This document shows positions 7,655 to 15,173 of a stretch of 26,719 nucleotides of DNA, piece after piece. Source of the stretch: JANNAT01 sp031422555 (GTDB lineage: Bacteria > Pseudomonadota > Alphaproteobacteria > Rhodobacterales > Rhodobacteraceae); assembly GCA_031422555.1 (NCBI GenBank), contig JANPLZ010000041.1, positions 1 through 26,719 of the forward strand. The letters are read 5' to 3'. The position numbers and the translations under genes were made by a program. Each line of letters begins with the position of its first letter. Positions within the stretch are counted from its first letter, which is position 1. Below the pieces are notes generated by a model, which had not been told where the DNA came from, searched no databases, and saw only the letters and a list, made by a program, of their open reading frames with translations.

Positions 7655-7691
7655 GGCGGTTTTACTGCGAAAGCCATGGGCCAAAACCGCC
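7655..7691. promoter_or_regulatory. Perfect 9-bp inverted repeat in epimerase/amn divergent region
   Basis: GGCGGTTTT (7655-7663) and AAAACCGCC (7683-7691) are exact inverted copies 19 bases apart. They sit in the 146-bp space between two diverging genes. Centre-to-centre spacing is 28 bp. It could be a two-site operator or an RNA hairpin in one of the leaders. No regulator gene is adjacent. Confidence 0.4.
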
Positions 7692-7707
7692 GTCATCAAG
7701 ACGTCAC

Positions 7708-7736
7708 TTGCGAAACCCATGCCTTCGGCTTTAGAT
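7708..7736 (+). promoter_or_regulatory. Weak candidate promoter for AMP nucleosidase
   Basis: CTTGCGA (TTGCGA at 7708-7713) and TTAGAT (7731-7736) are 17 bp apart, about 30 bp before the ATG at 7766. The -35 half resembles the CTTG-type boxes common in alphaproteobacteria. The -10 half matches only 3 of 6 consensus bases. Confidence 0.22.
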
Positions 7737-7765
7737 GCCCGATCAATTTTCGAAAAGATAATGCC

Positions 7766-9244
7766 ATGAATGACGATACGATCCCGCTGATGACCCCACC
7801 TCATGCCGCACCGCAGGCGTTTACCGATGCCGCCGAAGCGGTGTCTTTGTTGGAAAAACTATACGCCGAAGCCACCGAGTTTTTGGCTAAACATTTCAGC
7901 GCCGCTGTGGTGTCGGGCAAACAAGCCATCCGGGTGCGCGCCTATTATCCCGAAATTCGCCTTACGGTGGTCAGCCATGCCAAAACCGACAGCCGCTTGT
8001 CTTATGGGCATGTGTCGGGGCCGGGCAGCTATTCCACCACTGTGACCCGCCCCGATCTGTTTCGCAATTACCTGATCCAACAGATTGATTTGTTGATGCA
8101 AAACCACGGCGTTCCCGTTCAGATCGGCCTGTCTGATACGCCCATCCCGGTGCATTTCGCGGTGGCAGGCAACCCGATGGTATCTGTCCCGCAGGAAGGC
8201 GTGCTGGAATTTTCACTGCGCGATGTGTTCGATGTGCCCGATCTGGCCACCACCAACGATGACATCGTCAACGGCACCCGCACGCATCATCCCGATGGAT
8301 CGGCCCCGCTTGCGCCCTTTACCGCCCAGCGCGTTGATTATTCCCTTGCCCGCCTTAGCCACTATACCGCGACGGACCCAAAACATTTTCAAAACCACGT
8401 CCTGTTTACCAACTATCAGTTCTATGTTGACGAATTTGAGGCCTTTGCCCGCAGCGCCCTTGCCGATCCGGCGCTGGGCTATACCGCCTTTGTCGCCACC
8501 GGCAATCAGATCATCACCACCGCCGATGGGGTGATCCGCCCGGTGATCAAGCTGCCGCAGATGCCGACCTATCATTTGAAACGCGCCGATGGTCAGGGCA
8601 TCACCTTGGTCAATATCGGCGTCGGGCCGTCAAACGCCAAAACCGCCACCGACCATATCGCAGTGTTGCGCCCGCATGCGTGGCTGATGGTTGGCCATTG
8701 TGCGGGGCTGCGGAATAGTCAGTCTTTGGGCGATTTTTGTCTGGCACATGCCTATCTGCGCGAAGATCATGTGCTGGATGACGATCTGCCGATCTGGGTG
8801 CCGATCCCCGCGCTGGCCGAGATTCAGATTGCGCTGCAAGAGGCGGTGGCCGAAGTGACGCAACTTGAAGGCTATGAATTGAAACGCATCATGCGCACCG
8901 GCACGGTGGCCACGATTGACAACCGCAACTGGGAATTGCGCGACCAATCCGGCCCGGTGCGCCGGTTGTCGCAAAGCCGGGCGATTGCGCTGGATATGGA
9001 AAGTGCAACGATTGCCGCCAATGGGTTTCGGTTTCGGGTGCCGTATGGCACGCTGCTTTGTGTGTCGGACAAACCGCTGCATGGCGAGTTAAAGCTGCCC
9101 GGCATGGCGTCGGAATTCTACACCACCCAAGTGGCACGGCACCTGCAGATCGGCATCCGCGCGATGGAGCGGCTGCGCGAGATGCCGATAGAACGGATCC
9201 ACAGCCGCAAATTGCGTAGTTTCGAGGAAACGGCTTTTCTGTGA
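7766..9244 (+). CDS. amn: AMP nucleosidase
   Basis: A 492-residue cytoplasmic enzyme that hydrolyses AMP to adenine and ribose 5-phosphate, adjusting the adenylate pool. E. coli Amn has 484 residues, so the length is normal. The N-terminal AMN-specific domain includes YPEIRLTVVSHAKTDSRLSYGHV. The C-terminal part is a nucleoside-phosphorylase fold with VNIGVGPSNAKTATDHIAVL, WLMVGHCAGLR, the active-site segment ALDMES (D410-S413) and CVSDKPLHGE. The frame is open from 7676, but the ATG at 7766 (MNDDTIPLM) sits just before the conserved part and has a weak AAAAGA ribosome site. It stands alone and diverges from the epimerase gene. Family assignment is firm. Confidence 0.95.
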   Translation: MNDDTIPLMTPPHAAPQAFTDAAEAVSLLEKLYAEATEFLAKHFSAAVVSGKQAIRVRAYYPEIRLTVVSHAKTDSRLSYGHVSGPGSYSTTVTRPDLFRNYLIQQIDLLMQNHGVPVQIGLSDTPIPVHFAVAGNPMVSVPQEGVLEFSLRDVFDVPDLATTNDDIVNGTRTHHPDGSAPLAPFTAQRVDYSLARLSHYTATDPKHFQNHVLFTNYQFYVDEFEAFARSALADPALGYTAFVATGNQIITTADGVIRPVIKLPQMPTYHLKRADGQGITLVNIGVGPSNAKTATDHIAVLRPHAWLMVGHCAGLRNSQSLGDFCLAHAYLREDHVLDDDLPIWVPIPALAEIQIALQEAVAEVTQLEGYELKRIMRTGTVATIDNRNWELRDQSGPVRRLSQSRAIALDMESATIAANGFRFRVPYGTLLCVSDKPLHGELKLPGMASEFYTTQVARHLQIGIRAMERLREMPIERIHSRKLRSFEETAFL

Positions 9245-9378
9245 CATGCCGCTTTGGGCTTAAAACAGGCGGAAAAGGCTTGCTATCTGCGAATAAACCG
9301 TGAAAACGGCTGCAGTGGCCGTAATGGCATGAACATGGCCCGGCCTTGGGCACAAGGGCCAGAAATGGGGATACAACG

Positions 9379-9666
9379 ATGTCAAAACCAATGAGCAAAG
9401 TGCAACTGGTGGCCGCGATTGCGGATGCGATGGGGTCCGATAAAAAGACCGCAACTGCCGCGCTGACCGCCATTTCCGATGTGATCGCCCGCGAAGTCGC
9501 TGCCGGTGGATCGGTGACGCTGCCGGGTCTGGGCAAGGTTGCCTGCCGCGAACGCCCCGAGCGTCAGGTTCGCAACCCTGCTACCGGCGAAACCGTTACC
9601 AAAGCCGCCGATAAGATGGTCAAGTTTTCCATCGCTAAAACACTGAAAGATATTGTAAACGCCTGA
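9379..9666 (+). CDS. hup: HU-family DNA-binding protein
   Basis: A 95-residue HU/IHF-fold nucleoid protein that bends and packages DNA as a dimer. MSKVQLVAAIADAMGSDKKTA and ALTAISDVIAREVAAGGSV form the helical body. LPGLGKVACRERPERQVRNPATGE is the beta-arm with the RNP tip proline that inserts into DNA, followed by the C-terminal helix AKTLKDIVNA. The ATG at 9379 was preferred to the longer frame from 9346, because the extra 11 residues are not part of the family. A second in-frame ATG at 9391 is possible. It is monocistronic by context, with 134 bp upstream holding no gene and a strong terminator downstream. Confidence 0.95.
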   Translation: MSKPMSKVQLVAAIADAMGSDKKTATAALTAISDVIAREVAAGGSVTLPGLGKVACRERPERQVRNPATGETVTKAADKMVKFSIAKTLKDIVNA

Positions 9667-9703
9667 TGCCTTTGCGGCAACTTGCACGTGCAGTCGCGAC
9701 ATG

Positions 9704-9735
9704 AAAGGGTTGCCTTCGGGCAGCCCTTTTGTTTT
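9704..9735 (+). terminator. Intrinsic terminator after hup
   Basis: An 11-bp stem, AAAGGGTTGCC (9704-9714) with GGCAGCCCTTT (9719-9729), has one G-U pair. It closes on a TTCG tetraloop (9715-9718) and is followed by TGTTTT. This is a textbook Rho-independent terminator. Its T-run touches the GGAGG ribosome site (9736-9740) of the following VOC gene. Confidence 0.92.
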
Positions 9736-9751
9736 GGAGGCACAGGTTGAT

Positions 9752-10111
9752 ATGGCACGGGTAACCGGTATTGGCGGGCTGTTTTTTCGCGCAGAAAACC
9801 CTGCCGCCTTGCCGGCTTGGTATGCGCGCTGGTTTGATATGCCCGAGGGTGGCTTGCCATGGTCGCAAGACGCCGGGCCAACCGTTTTTACGCCATTTGC
9901 CGCCGCCACGGATTATTTCCCGGCGGATCGCCAGTACATGCTGAACCTGCGGGTCGAAGGTCTGGCCGACATGATTGCCGGGTTTCAGGCCGCAGGCGTC
10001 GCGGTGGAAACCCGCGCCGATTGGGATGGCGATGGGTCTTATGGGCATTTTGCCCGGGTCCATGACCCCGAAGGCAACCCGATAGAGCTGTGGCAGCCGC
10101 CGGTGACCTGA
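9752..10111 (+). CDS. VOC-superfamily (glyoxalase/bleomycin-resistance fold) protein
   Basis: A 119-residue small metalloprotein-fold protein. It opens with VTGIGGLFFRAENPAALPAWYARWFD, the typical first beta-alpha unit. It ends with YGHFARVHDPEGNPIELWQPP, where H and E are the usual metal ligands of glyoxalase and dioxygenase relatives. The substrate cannot be read from sequence. The frame is open from 9701, but that start lies inside the hup terminator. The ATG at 9752 has GGAGG 11 bases upstream and begins the conserved domain. The stop is 3 bp before the transporter gene, so the two are probably co-transcribed. Its promoter must lie within hup or its terminator, or the gene relies on read-through. 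Confidence 0.87.
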   Translation: MARVTGIGGLFFRAENPAALPAWYARWFDMPEGGLPWSQDAGPTVFTPFAAATDYFPADRQYMLNLRVEGLADMIAGFQAAGVAVETRADWDGDGSYGHFARVHDPEGNPIELWQPPVT

Positions 10112-10114
10112 CAG

Positions 10115-10993
10115 ATGGACATCCGGGCAATTCTTATGGGCGTTGCGTTTTCGCTGATGTGGTCATCGGCCTTTGCGACGGCGCGGATCATCGTGGCCGC
10201 AGCCCCCCCCTTGATGGCGTTGTCGCTGCGGTTCCTGATTTCGGGCCTTATCGCCGTGATCATTGCCCGGTGCTTGGGACAAAGCTGGCGGCTGACCCGG
10301 CCGTTGCTGCGCAGCGTGGTGGTGTTTGGCCTGTGCCAGAACGCGCTGTATCTGGGACTGAACTTTGTCGCCATGCAAAGCATCGAGGCATCGCTGGCGT
10401 CGATCATCGCCTCGGCGATGCCACTGATCGTGGCCTTGCTGGGCTGGCTTTGGCAGGGCGAAAAGGTGGGGGCATTGGGGGTGTTGGGGCTGCTGGCGGG
10501 TTTTGTTGGTGTGGCGCTGATCATGGCCGGGCGGGTGTCGGGCGGGGCTGATCCGGGCGCGATTGGTCTGTGCATTCTGGGGGCTACCGCCTTGGCCATC
10601 GCCACGCTGACGGTGCGGTCGGTGTCATCGGGGGGCAATTTGCTGATGATTGTCGGGCTGCAAATGCTGGTTGGGTCGGTGACACTGGGCGTTATCGCCG
10701 CCTTTGTGGAAACGGTGCAGGTTGATCCCAGCCTAAGCCTGTTGTTGGCGTTTGTGTATCAGCTGTTGATCCCGGGGCTGGCGGCCACGCTGTTGTGGTT
10801 CACGCTTGTCGCCCGGGTCGGGGCGGTCAAGGCATCAACCTTTCATTTTCTGAACCCGTTTTTTGGCCTCGCGATTGCAGCCTTCCTGTTGGGCGAACAG
10901 ATTGTTCCTTTGGATGTGTTGGGTGTCGTCATTGCTGCGGCGGGCATTTTGGCGGTGCAATTGTCGCGGGCGCGCACGCCGGCCGGTCTGTAA
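10115..10993 (+). CDS. EamA/DMT-superfamily transporter
   Basis: A 292-residue inner-membrane protein with about ten hydrophobic helices in two EamA repeats. The first starts MDIRAILMGVAFSLMWSSAFATARI. The second starts around residue 148 (AIGLCILGATALAIATLTVRSV). The segment NPFFGLAIAAFLLGEQIVPLD near the C-terminus is a standard DMT feature. These permeases export amino acids, metabolites or drugs, and the substrate is not predictable here. The ATG at 10115 follows the VOC stop by 3 bp, suggesting a shared transcript and perhaps a detoxification or efflux role for the pair. That link is inference only. Confidence 0.92.
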   Translation: MDIRAILMGVAFSLMWSSAFATARIIVAAAPPLMALSLRFLISGLIAVIIARCLGQSWRLTRPLLRSVVVFGLCQNALYLGLNFVAMQSIEASLASIIASAMPLIVALLGWLWQGEKVGALGVLGLLAGFVGVALIMAGRVSGGADPGAIGLCILGATALAIATLTVRSVSSGGNLLMIVGLQMLVGSVTLGVIAAFVETVQVDPSLSLLLAFVYQLLIPGLAATLLWFTLVARVGAVKASTFHFLNPFFGLAIAAFLLGEQIVPLDVLGVVIAAAGILAVQLSRARTPAGL

Positions 10994-11063
10994 CAATTCC
11001 TCACGCAGGCTTCATGTGACAGTGATCGCTGATCCGGTCATCTTGCCCGGGAACGGAGCGGTG

Positions 11064-11777
11064 ATGGACTTGATTTTTGCCTATTTTGCCGGGGCGCTGA
11101 CCTTGATCAACCCCTGCGTCTTGCCGGTGGTGCCAATTGTGTTGGCATCGGCGTTGCAGGCGCATCGGTTGGGGCCTGTGGCGTTGGCTGCTGGGATGGG
11201 GATCAGTTTTGTGGCGTTGGGGCTGGTCGTGGCCGCGTTGGGGCAGGCGCTGGGCGTGTCTGATCAAACGCTGGCGCGCGCCGGGGCTGTGGCGATGATC
11301 GGCTTTGGCGCGGTGCTGCTGGTGCCGCGGCTGAATGCGGGTTTTGCGCTGGCAACGGCGGGGGTGTCGGCACGCGCCGATCTGCAGATCGACGGCGTGG
11401 ATCGGTCGGGTCTGATCGGTCAGGCGCTGACCGGGGTGCTGCTTGGCGCGGTCTGGAGCCCCTGCGTTGGCCCCACCTTGGGCGGCGCGATCAGTCTGGC
11501 ATCGCAGGGTGGCAATCTTATCTGGGCCGGGGCGGTGATGGCCTTTTTCGCGCTGGGGGTGGCGTCGGTGATGTTGGCGCTGGCGTATGGCGCGCGCGCG
11601 GCCCTGATGCGCCGCCGTGCTGCGATGCAAGTTTTGGCTGCGCGGGCCAAGCCGTTGATGGGGATCACCCTGATCGCGGTTGGCGTGATGATCTTCTTTC
11701 GGCTGCACCACATCGCCGAGGCGTGGTTGCTGACCGTTCTTCCTGTCTGGCTGCAAGATTTATCCGTTATTTTGTGA
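11064..11777 (+). CDS. ccdA: CcdA-type transmembrane thiol-disulfide carrier
   Basis: A 237-residue inner-membrane protein with six or so hydrophobic helices of the DsbD-transmembrane/CcdA family. It carries reducing equivalents from cytoplasmic thioredoxin to periplasmic thiol proteins, as in cytochrome c maturation. The two redox cysteines lie in the expected proline-flanked motifs NPCVLP (C18) and SPCVGP (C134). The ATG at 11064 has a GGAG site 5-7 bases upstream. The frame is open to 10863, but the extra sequence overlaps the transporter gene and looks unlike protein. The next gene, 13 bp on, encodes an exported thioredoxin that is the probable electron acceptor. Confidence 0.9.
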   Translation: MDLIFAYFAGALTLINPCVLPVVPIVLASALQAHRLGPVALAAGMGISFVALGLVVAALGQALGVSDQTLARAGAVAMIGFGAVLLVPRLNAGFALATAGVSARADLQIDGVDRSGLIGQALTGVLLGAVWSPCVGPTLGGAISLASQGGNLIWAGAVMAFFALGVASVMLALAYGARAALMRRRAAMQVLAARAKPLMGITLIAVGVMIFFRLHHIAEAWLLTVLPVWLQDLSVIL

Positions 11778-11790
11778 AAGGATTCCTGCT

Positions 11791-12201
11791 ATGAACCGTC
11801 GTGATTTTATGTGGCTGACCGCCGCCGTCTCGCTGGCCTTGCCGGTGGCCGCCCGGGCCGCCACCGCCGATTACAGCCCCGATCTGCTGGCCGCCGAATT
11901 GGCCGCAGGCAAAACCGTGTTCCTGGATTTCAAGGCCAGTTGGTGCGGCACCTGTGCCGCCCAAGGCCGGGTGATCGAGGCGCTAAAGGCCGCTGATCCA
12001 GCCTATGACAGCGCCATCAGTTTTGTGAATGTTGATTGGGATCAATGGGGTGACGGTGCGCTGGTGCAACAACTGAATATCCCGCGCCGGTCTACTTTGG
12101 TGGTGCTGAAAGGCAATACCGAACTTGGCCGCATCGTGGCGGGCACCGCCAAGGCCGAGATCAAGGCGTTGATGGATCTGGCGTTGCAGGCGGCTGCCTA
12201 A
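11791..12201 (+). CDS. Exported thioredoxin-fold protein (CcdA partner)
   Basis: A 136-residue thioredoxin-like protein with the redox motif WCGTC (C52, C55) in FLDFKASWCGTCAAQ. The later segments ISFVNVDWDQWG and IPRRSTLVVLKG contain the family cis-proline position. The N-terminus MNRRDFMWL then a hydrophobic stretch ending ARAATA reads as a signal peptide with a twin-arginine-like RRDF. Tat export is therefore possible, though Sec cannot be excluded. The AAAGGA ribosome site and the 13-bp spacing show it is in an operon with ccdA. It probably receives electrons from CcdA and reduces periplasmic disulfides. It resembles the C-terminal domain of DsbD split into a separate protein. Confidence 0.88.
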   Translation: MNRRDFMWLTAAVSLALPVAARAATADYSPDLLAAELAAGKTVFLDFKASWCGTCAAQGRVIEALKAADPAYDSAISFVNVDWDQWGDGALVQQLNIPRRSTLVVLKGNTELGRIVAGTAKAEIKALMDLALQAAA

Positions 12202-12230
12202 AGCGGCCCCGCGTTAAAGGCTGCGCGACG

Positions 12231-13382
12231 TCAGCCCCACAAGCCAATCGGCTGGGCGTCAAATCCGGGGAACACCTGCCCCGGATCGCCCAGCTTCATG
12301 TGGTTGATCAGCAATTCCGCCAGAACCGTGCGGTAATCGGTGACCACGGCCAAATCGGCCCCCTCTTCCAGCACGTCATTTGACAGGCCGGGCCAGCGAC
12401 CAACCATCCGGCCGCCTTTGGCCTGCGGCCCCAAAACCATCATCACATTGCCGCGGCCATGATCGGTGCCGCCCGCCGAATTTGACCGCAACCGGCGACC
12501 AAATTCCGACATCACCACAACCGACACGTCTTGCTGCAACGCCCCAAGGTCTTTCCAAAACGCCAACACCGACGCTGCCAGCCAGCCGGCATGTTGGGAA
12601 AACGTGCCGACTTGCTGCACATGCGTGTCCCAGCCACCAATATCGACGGTGGCAACGCGCAGGCCCATATCCTGCTTGATCGTTTGCGCCACCGTCATCA
12701 TCGACGGCGTGATCGGATTTTCAGGGTATGGCACGCTGGGGGCATAGGTTGCAATCGCGTTGTCCGCCTCGGACCAAAGCCTTTGCCCAATCATTTCAGA
12801 CAGTTGCAACAGCCCGGCAATCGGCGTGGCCAAAGGCCCGTGATCGCCAAACCCCGCCGCCAGCCGCGCCCGCAGCGCCGGTGCCAGCCAATGCCCGACC
12901 CCGACCATCAGATCGCCCAAAGCCTCTGACACCGCGGGGGTCGCCCCCAAAAAGCTGGCGGGTTGCGACGTGCCAACCGCCAGTGCGGGCATCGGCCCGC
13001 CGGGATTGGCCGCCGATAGCCAGCGCCCGATCCAGCCCGTCGGATCACCCGGTGCCTTGCTGCTGCCAAACACGCCGCGTTCGATCCGGGCCTCGGCGTC
13101 AAAATGGCTGCGGGTGGCCTCGGACAGGCCAGACGCATGCACAAGCGACAGATCCCCCGCATCATAAAGATCGGCAAATCCATTCATGGCGGCATGAAAC
13201 CGGAAGTCGACATCGGCAATGTCTTGCTTGATCACGCGCCCGGCAGTGTCGCCACTGCGCATGACCCGCAAATCCTCGGGCCGGGCGGCGATCAGGTTTT
13301 CGTCCGAACTGGGGCAGACAAGGTTAAGCCCATCGGCCCCACCGCGCAGAAATACCACAACCAGAATGGGGTCACGCGCCAT
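12231..13382 (-). CDS. DUF1501 domain protein
   Basis: A 383-residue protein of the DUF1501 family, which has a sulfatase/alkaline-phosphatase-like fold but no established reaction. Characteristic segments are VVFLRGGADGLNLV at the start, HFDAEARIERG, VDIGGWDTH, VVMSEFGRR and GGTDHGRGN. The histidines and aspartates in these are the probable metal ligands by analogy. I chose the ATG at 13382 (MARDPILV), 7 bp after the DUF1800 stop. The longer frame from 13430 would overlap DUF1800 and adds no recognisable signal. Many DUF1501 proteins carry a Tat signal, whereas this one starts directly in the domain. It is co-transcribed with the DUF1800 gene and converges on the thioredoxin gene. Confidence 0.9.
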   Translation of the reverse strand: MARDPILVVVFLRGGADGLNLVCPSSDENLIAARPEDLRVMRSGDTAGRVIKQDIADVDFRFHAAMNGFADLYDAGDLSLVHASGLSEATRSHFDAEARIERGVFGSSKAPGDPTGWIGRWLSAANPGGPMPALAVGTSQPASFLGATPAVSEALGDLMVGVGHWLAPALRARLAAGFGDHGPLATPIAGLLQLSEMIGQRLWSEADNAIATYAPSVPYPENPITPSMMTVAQTIKQDMGLRVATVDIGGWDTHVQQVGTFSQHAGWLAASVLAFWKDLGALQQDVSVVVMSEFGRRLRSNSAGGTDHGRGNVMMVLGPQAKGGRMVGRWPGLSNDVLEEGADLAVVTDYRTVLAELLINHMKLGDPGQVFPGFDAQPIGLWG

Positions 13383-13389
13383 GTTGCAC

Positions 13390-15027
13390 CTATCGCAGAA
13401 GAAATTCAGGAGACAGCGCCGCAAAGGCAATAGCGCCCGCAGCTACCCCCCATCGGTCTTCTTCAGACAGCGCGGCCGCCAGATCATTGGGGTCGATGCC
13501 CATTGCGGTGGCCAGATTGTCCGGCGCCAACCCCAGACGCCCGGACCAACGGTTCACAAACTGATCAACCGTTTCGCCATCGGCGGCAATGGACCCCAGA
13601 TCAGTGCGGGCCACACCAAACCAATCGTCATGGCCGTAAAACGCATAGTCCACCAACCGGTTCAGGCTGCTGGCCCCGGTCCATTTGTCGGCGGTATCGG
13701 GGTGGCCGGTTGGCGGGCCATATTCATGCTGCCGCCATCCGGCGCGCGCCAATTGCCACTGAAAATTGTTCTCGGTGCTAATCACGTCGGCCCCGGTCGC
13801 ACGATACAGCGCCACCATGAATTCAAACGGGCGGCGCAGCTTTGTTGGCGGTGTAGCGGCAAAGGCCGGATGCGCCACAATCGCCCGGATGACTTGGGCG
13901 ATTTGATCAGGGGCGTCTTTGTTGGCCAGAAACACCGCCGCGATCGCATCCACCATTGCGGGGTCCGGCGTGTCGGTCAGAAGTCGGCGGATCAGCTTTG
14001 TGGTGACAAACCGGGCGGTGCCCGGATGGGCCGCCAGAATATCCATCACCTGATCGCCGTCTTCCATGGGCGCGCGGTTTGGCAACAATTCCACCCCAAG
14101 AATCCGCTTTTGATAGGGATCGTGCCACGCTTCGATATAGTGAAAACGCCCGGTCTTGGGGGTATTTTCGCTGTCATTCACATAGCGGCCATCGCCGATA
14201 GACCATCCGGTAAAAGCCCGCGCCACTTCGTAGACGTCCAGATCAAGATAGCCCTGCGCCAGTCCGTCCTTGGCACCGGGCACCGATTTCCAATCGTCAT
14301 ACAGATCGTTCAGATAATTGCCCGCCCCCAACGTGTGCAGTTCCAGCAATTCACGGCCCCAGTTTTCATTGGCGGGCGAGGCGCGGCTGTCGGCATTGTT
14401 CAAGTAATACAGCATGGCGGGAGAACGGGCCACATCGCCCAACAGCGCACGGAAATTGCCAAAGGCATGCTGGCGCATCACCGCGTCATAGCTGGGAAAG
14501 AACGCGGCGGTAAATTCGTCTTTTTGCGAATTCACGTTGAAATGGTCATGCCAGAACTGCGTCATCACTTCGCGCAATTGGGCGGGTGCGTGAACCGCGC
14601 GGATCATGGATGCGGCCACCACTTCGGCGGCGGGCCGGGTGCGTTCGGCGTAATCCATCCCCTGTTCCCAGTCGATGCAATACAACTGATCTGCCGGGTT
14701 GTTGGTCAGGGTTTTCAACGGACGCAGTTCATCCAGACCGGGCCATTTGCGGCTGTTGTCATCCGACCCTGCCGGATAGGCAATCCGCAGCCGCGCCGCA
14801 GTCAGCCGGGCGTCCAGCCCCGCGTCGGTGGCGGGCATCGCCAACTGCGCCTCAAGCCACCTCAGCGGGTCGTCAAATGCCGAGCGGGCCTCGGGGGTGG
14901 CGCCAAAGGTCAATCGGTTCAACCAAAGATCGGCGCGGCTGGCAACCTTGGCCCGCAACTGCATCGGCAGCGCCGCCGCCGCAAAGCTGGCGATAAGACG
15001 GGCATGAAACTGGCGGCGTGTCAGCAT
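13390..15027 (-). CDS. DUF1800 domain protein with Tat-type signal
   Basis: A 545-residue protein of the DUF1800 family, which is regularly encoded beside DUF1501 and has no proven activity. Family landmarks are LWLNRLTFGATPEAR, the metal-binding-looking FWHDHFNVNSQKDE, NENWGRELLELHTLG, EVARAFTGWSI and KLIRRLLTD. The ATG at 15027 gives MLTRRQFHARLIASF, a twin-arginine signal with a hydrophobic core up to about residue 22, so the protein is probably exported folded. A longer frame from 15144 adds 39 unlikely residues. The stop lies 7 bp before DUF1501. The two probably act together in the periplasm or at the cell surface. Confidence 0.9.
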   Translation of the reverse strand: MLTRRQFHARLIASFAAAALPMQLRAKVASRADLWLNRLTFGATPEARSAFDDPLRWLEAQLAMPATDAGLDARLTAARLRIAYPAGSDDNSRKWPGLDELRPLKTLTNNPADQLYCIDWEQGMDYAERTRPAAEVVAASMIRAVHAPAQLREVMTQFWHDHFNVNSQKDEFTAAFFPSYDAVMRQHAFGNFRALLGDVARSPAMLYYLNNADSRASPANENWGRELLELHTLGAGNYLNDLYDDWKSVPGAKDGLAQGYLDLDVYEVARAFTGWSIGDGRYVNDSENTPKTGRFHYIEAWHDPYQKRILGVELLPNRAPMEDGDQVMDILAAHPGTARFVTTKLIRRLLTDTPDPAMVDAIAAVFLANKDAPDQIAQVIRAIVAHPAFAATPPTKLRRPFEFMVALYRATGADVISTENNFQWQLARAGWRQHEYGPPTGHPDTADKWTGASSLNRLVDYAFYGHDDWFGVARTDLGSIAADGETVDQFVNRWSGRLGLAPDNLATAMGIDPNDLAAALSEEDRWGVAAGAIAFAALSPEFLLR

Positions 15028-15173
15028 TTTTGCACCTGTTAACAACCAAGGGATGTTAGCACCTGATCCCCAGTCGCCAATGCCTTCGTAAAATGTTGTG
15101 CGGAAATCTGCCACTTGGCGGCGCGCCACAATACGTTTACGCAAGATCAGATCGCAAAATGGCAGGCAATTTC

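Noticed and set aside
13219..15042. 607-residue open frame on the + strand opposite DUF1800
   Set aside because: It is a mirror of the codon bias of the real leftward genes. It covers the DUF1800 gene and runs into DUF1501, has no ribosome site, and its translation is rich in Arg, His, Gln and Pro without any family motif.
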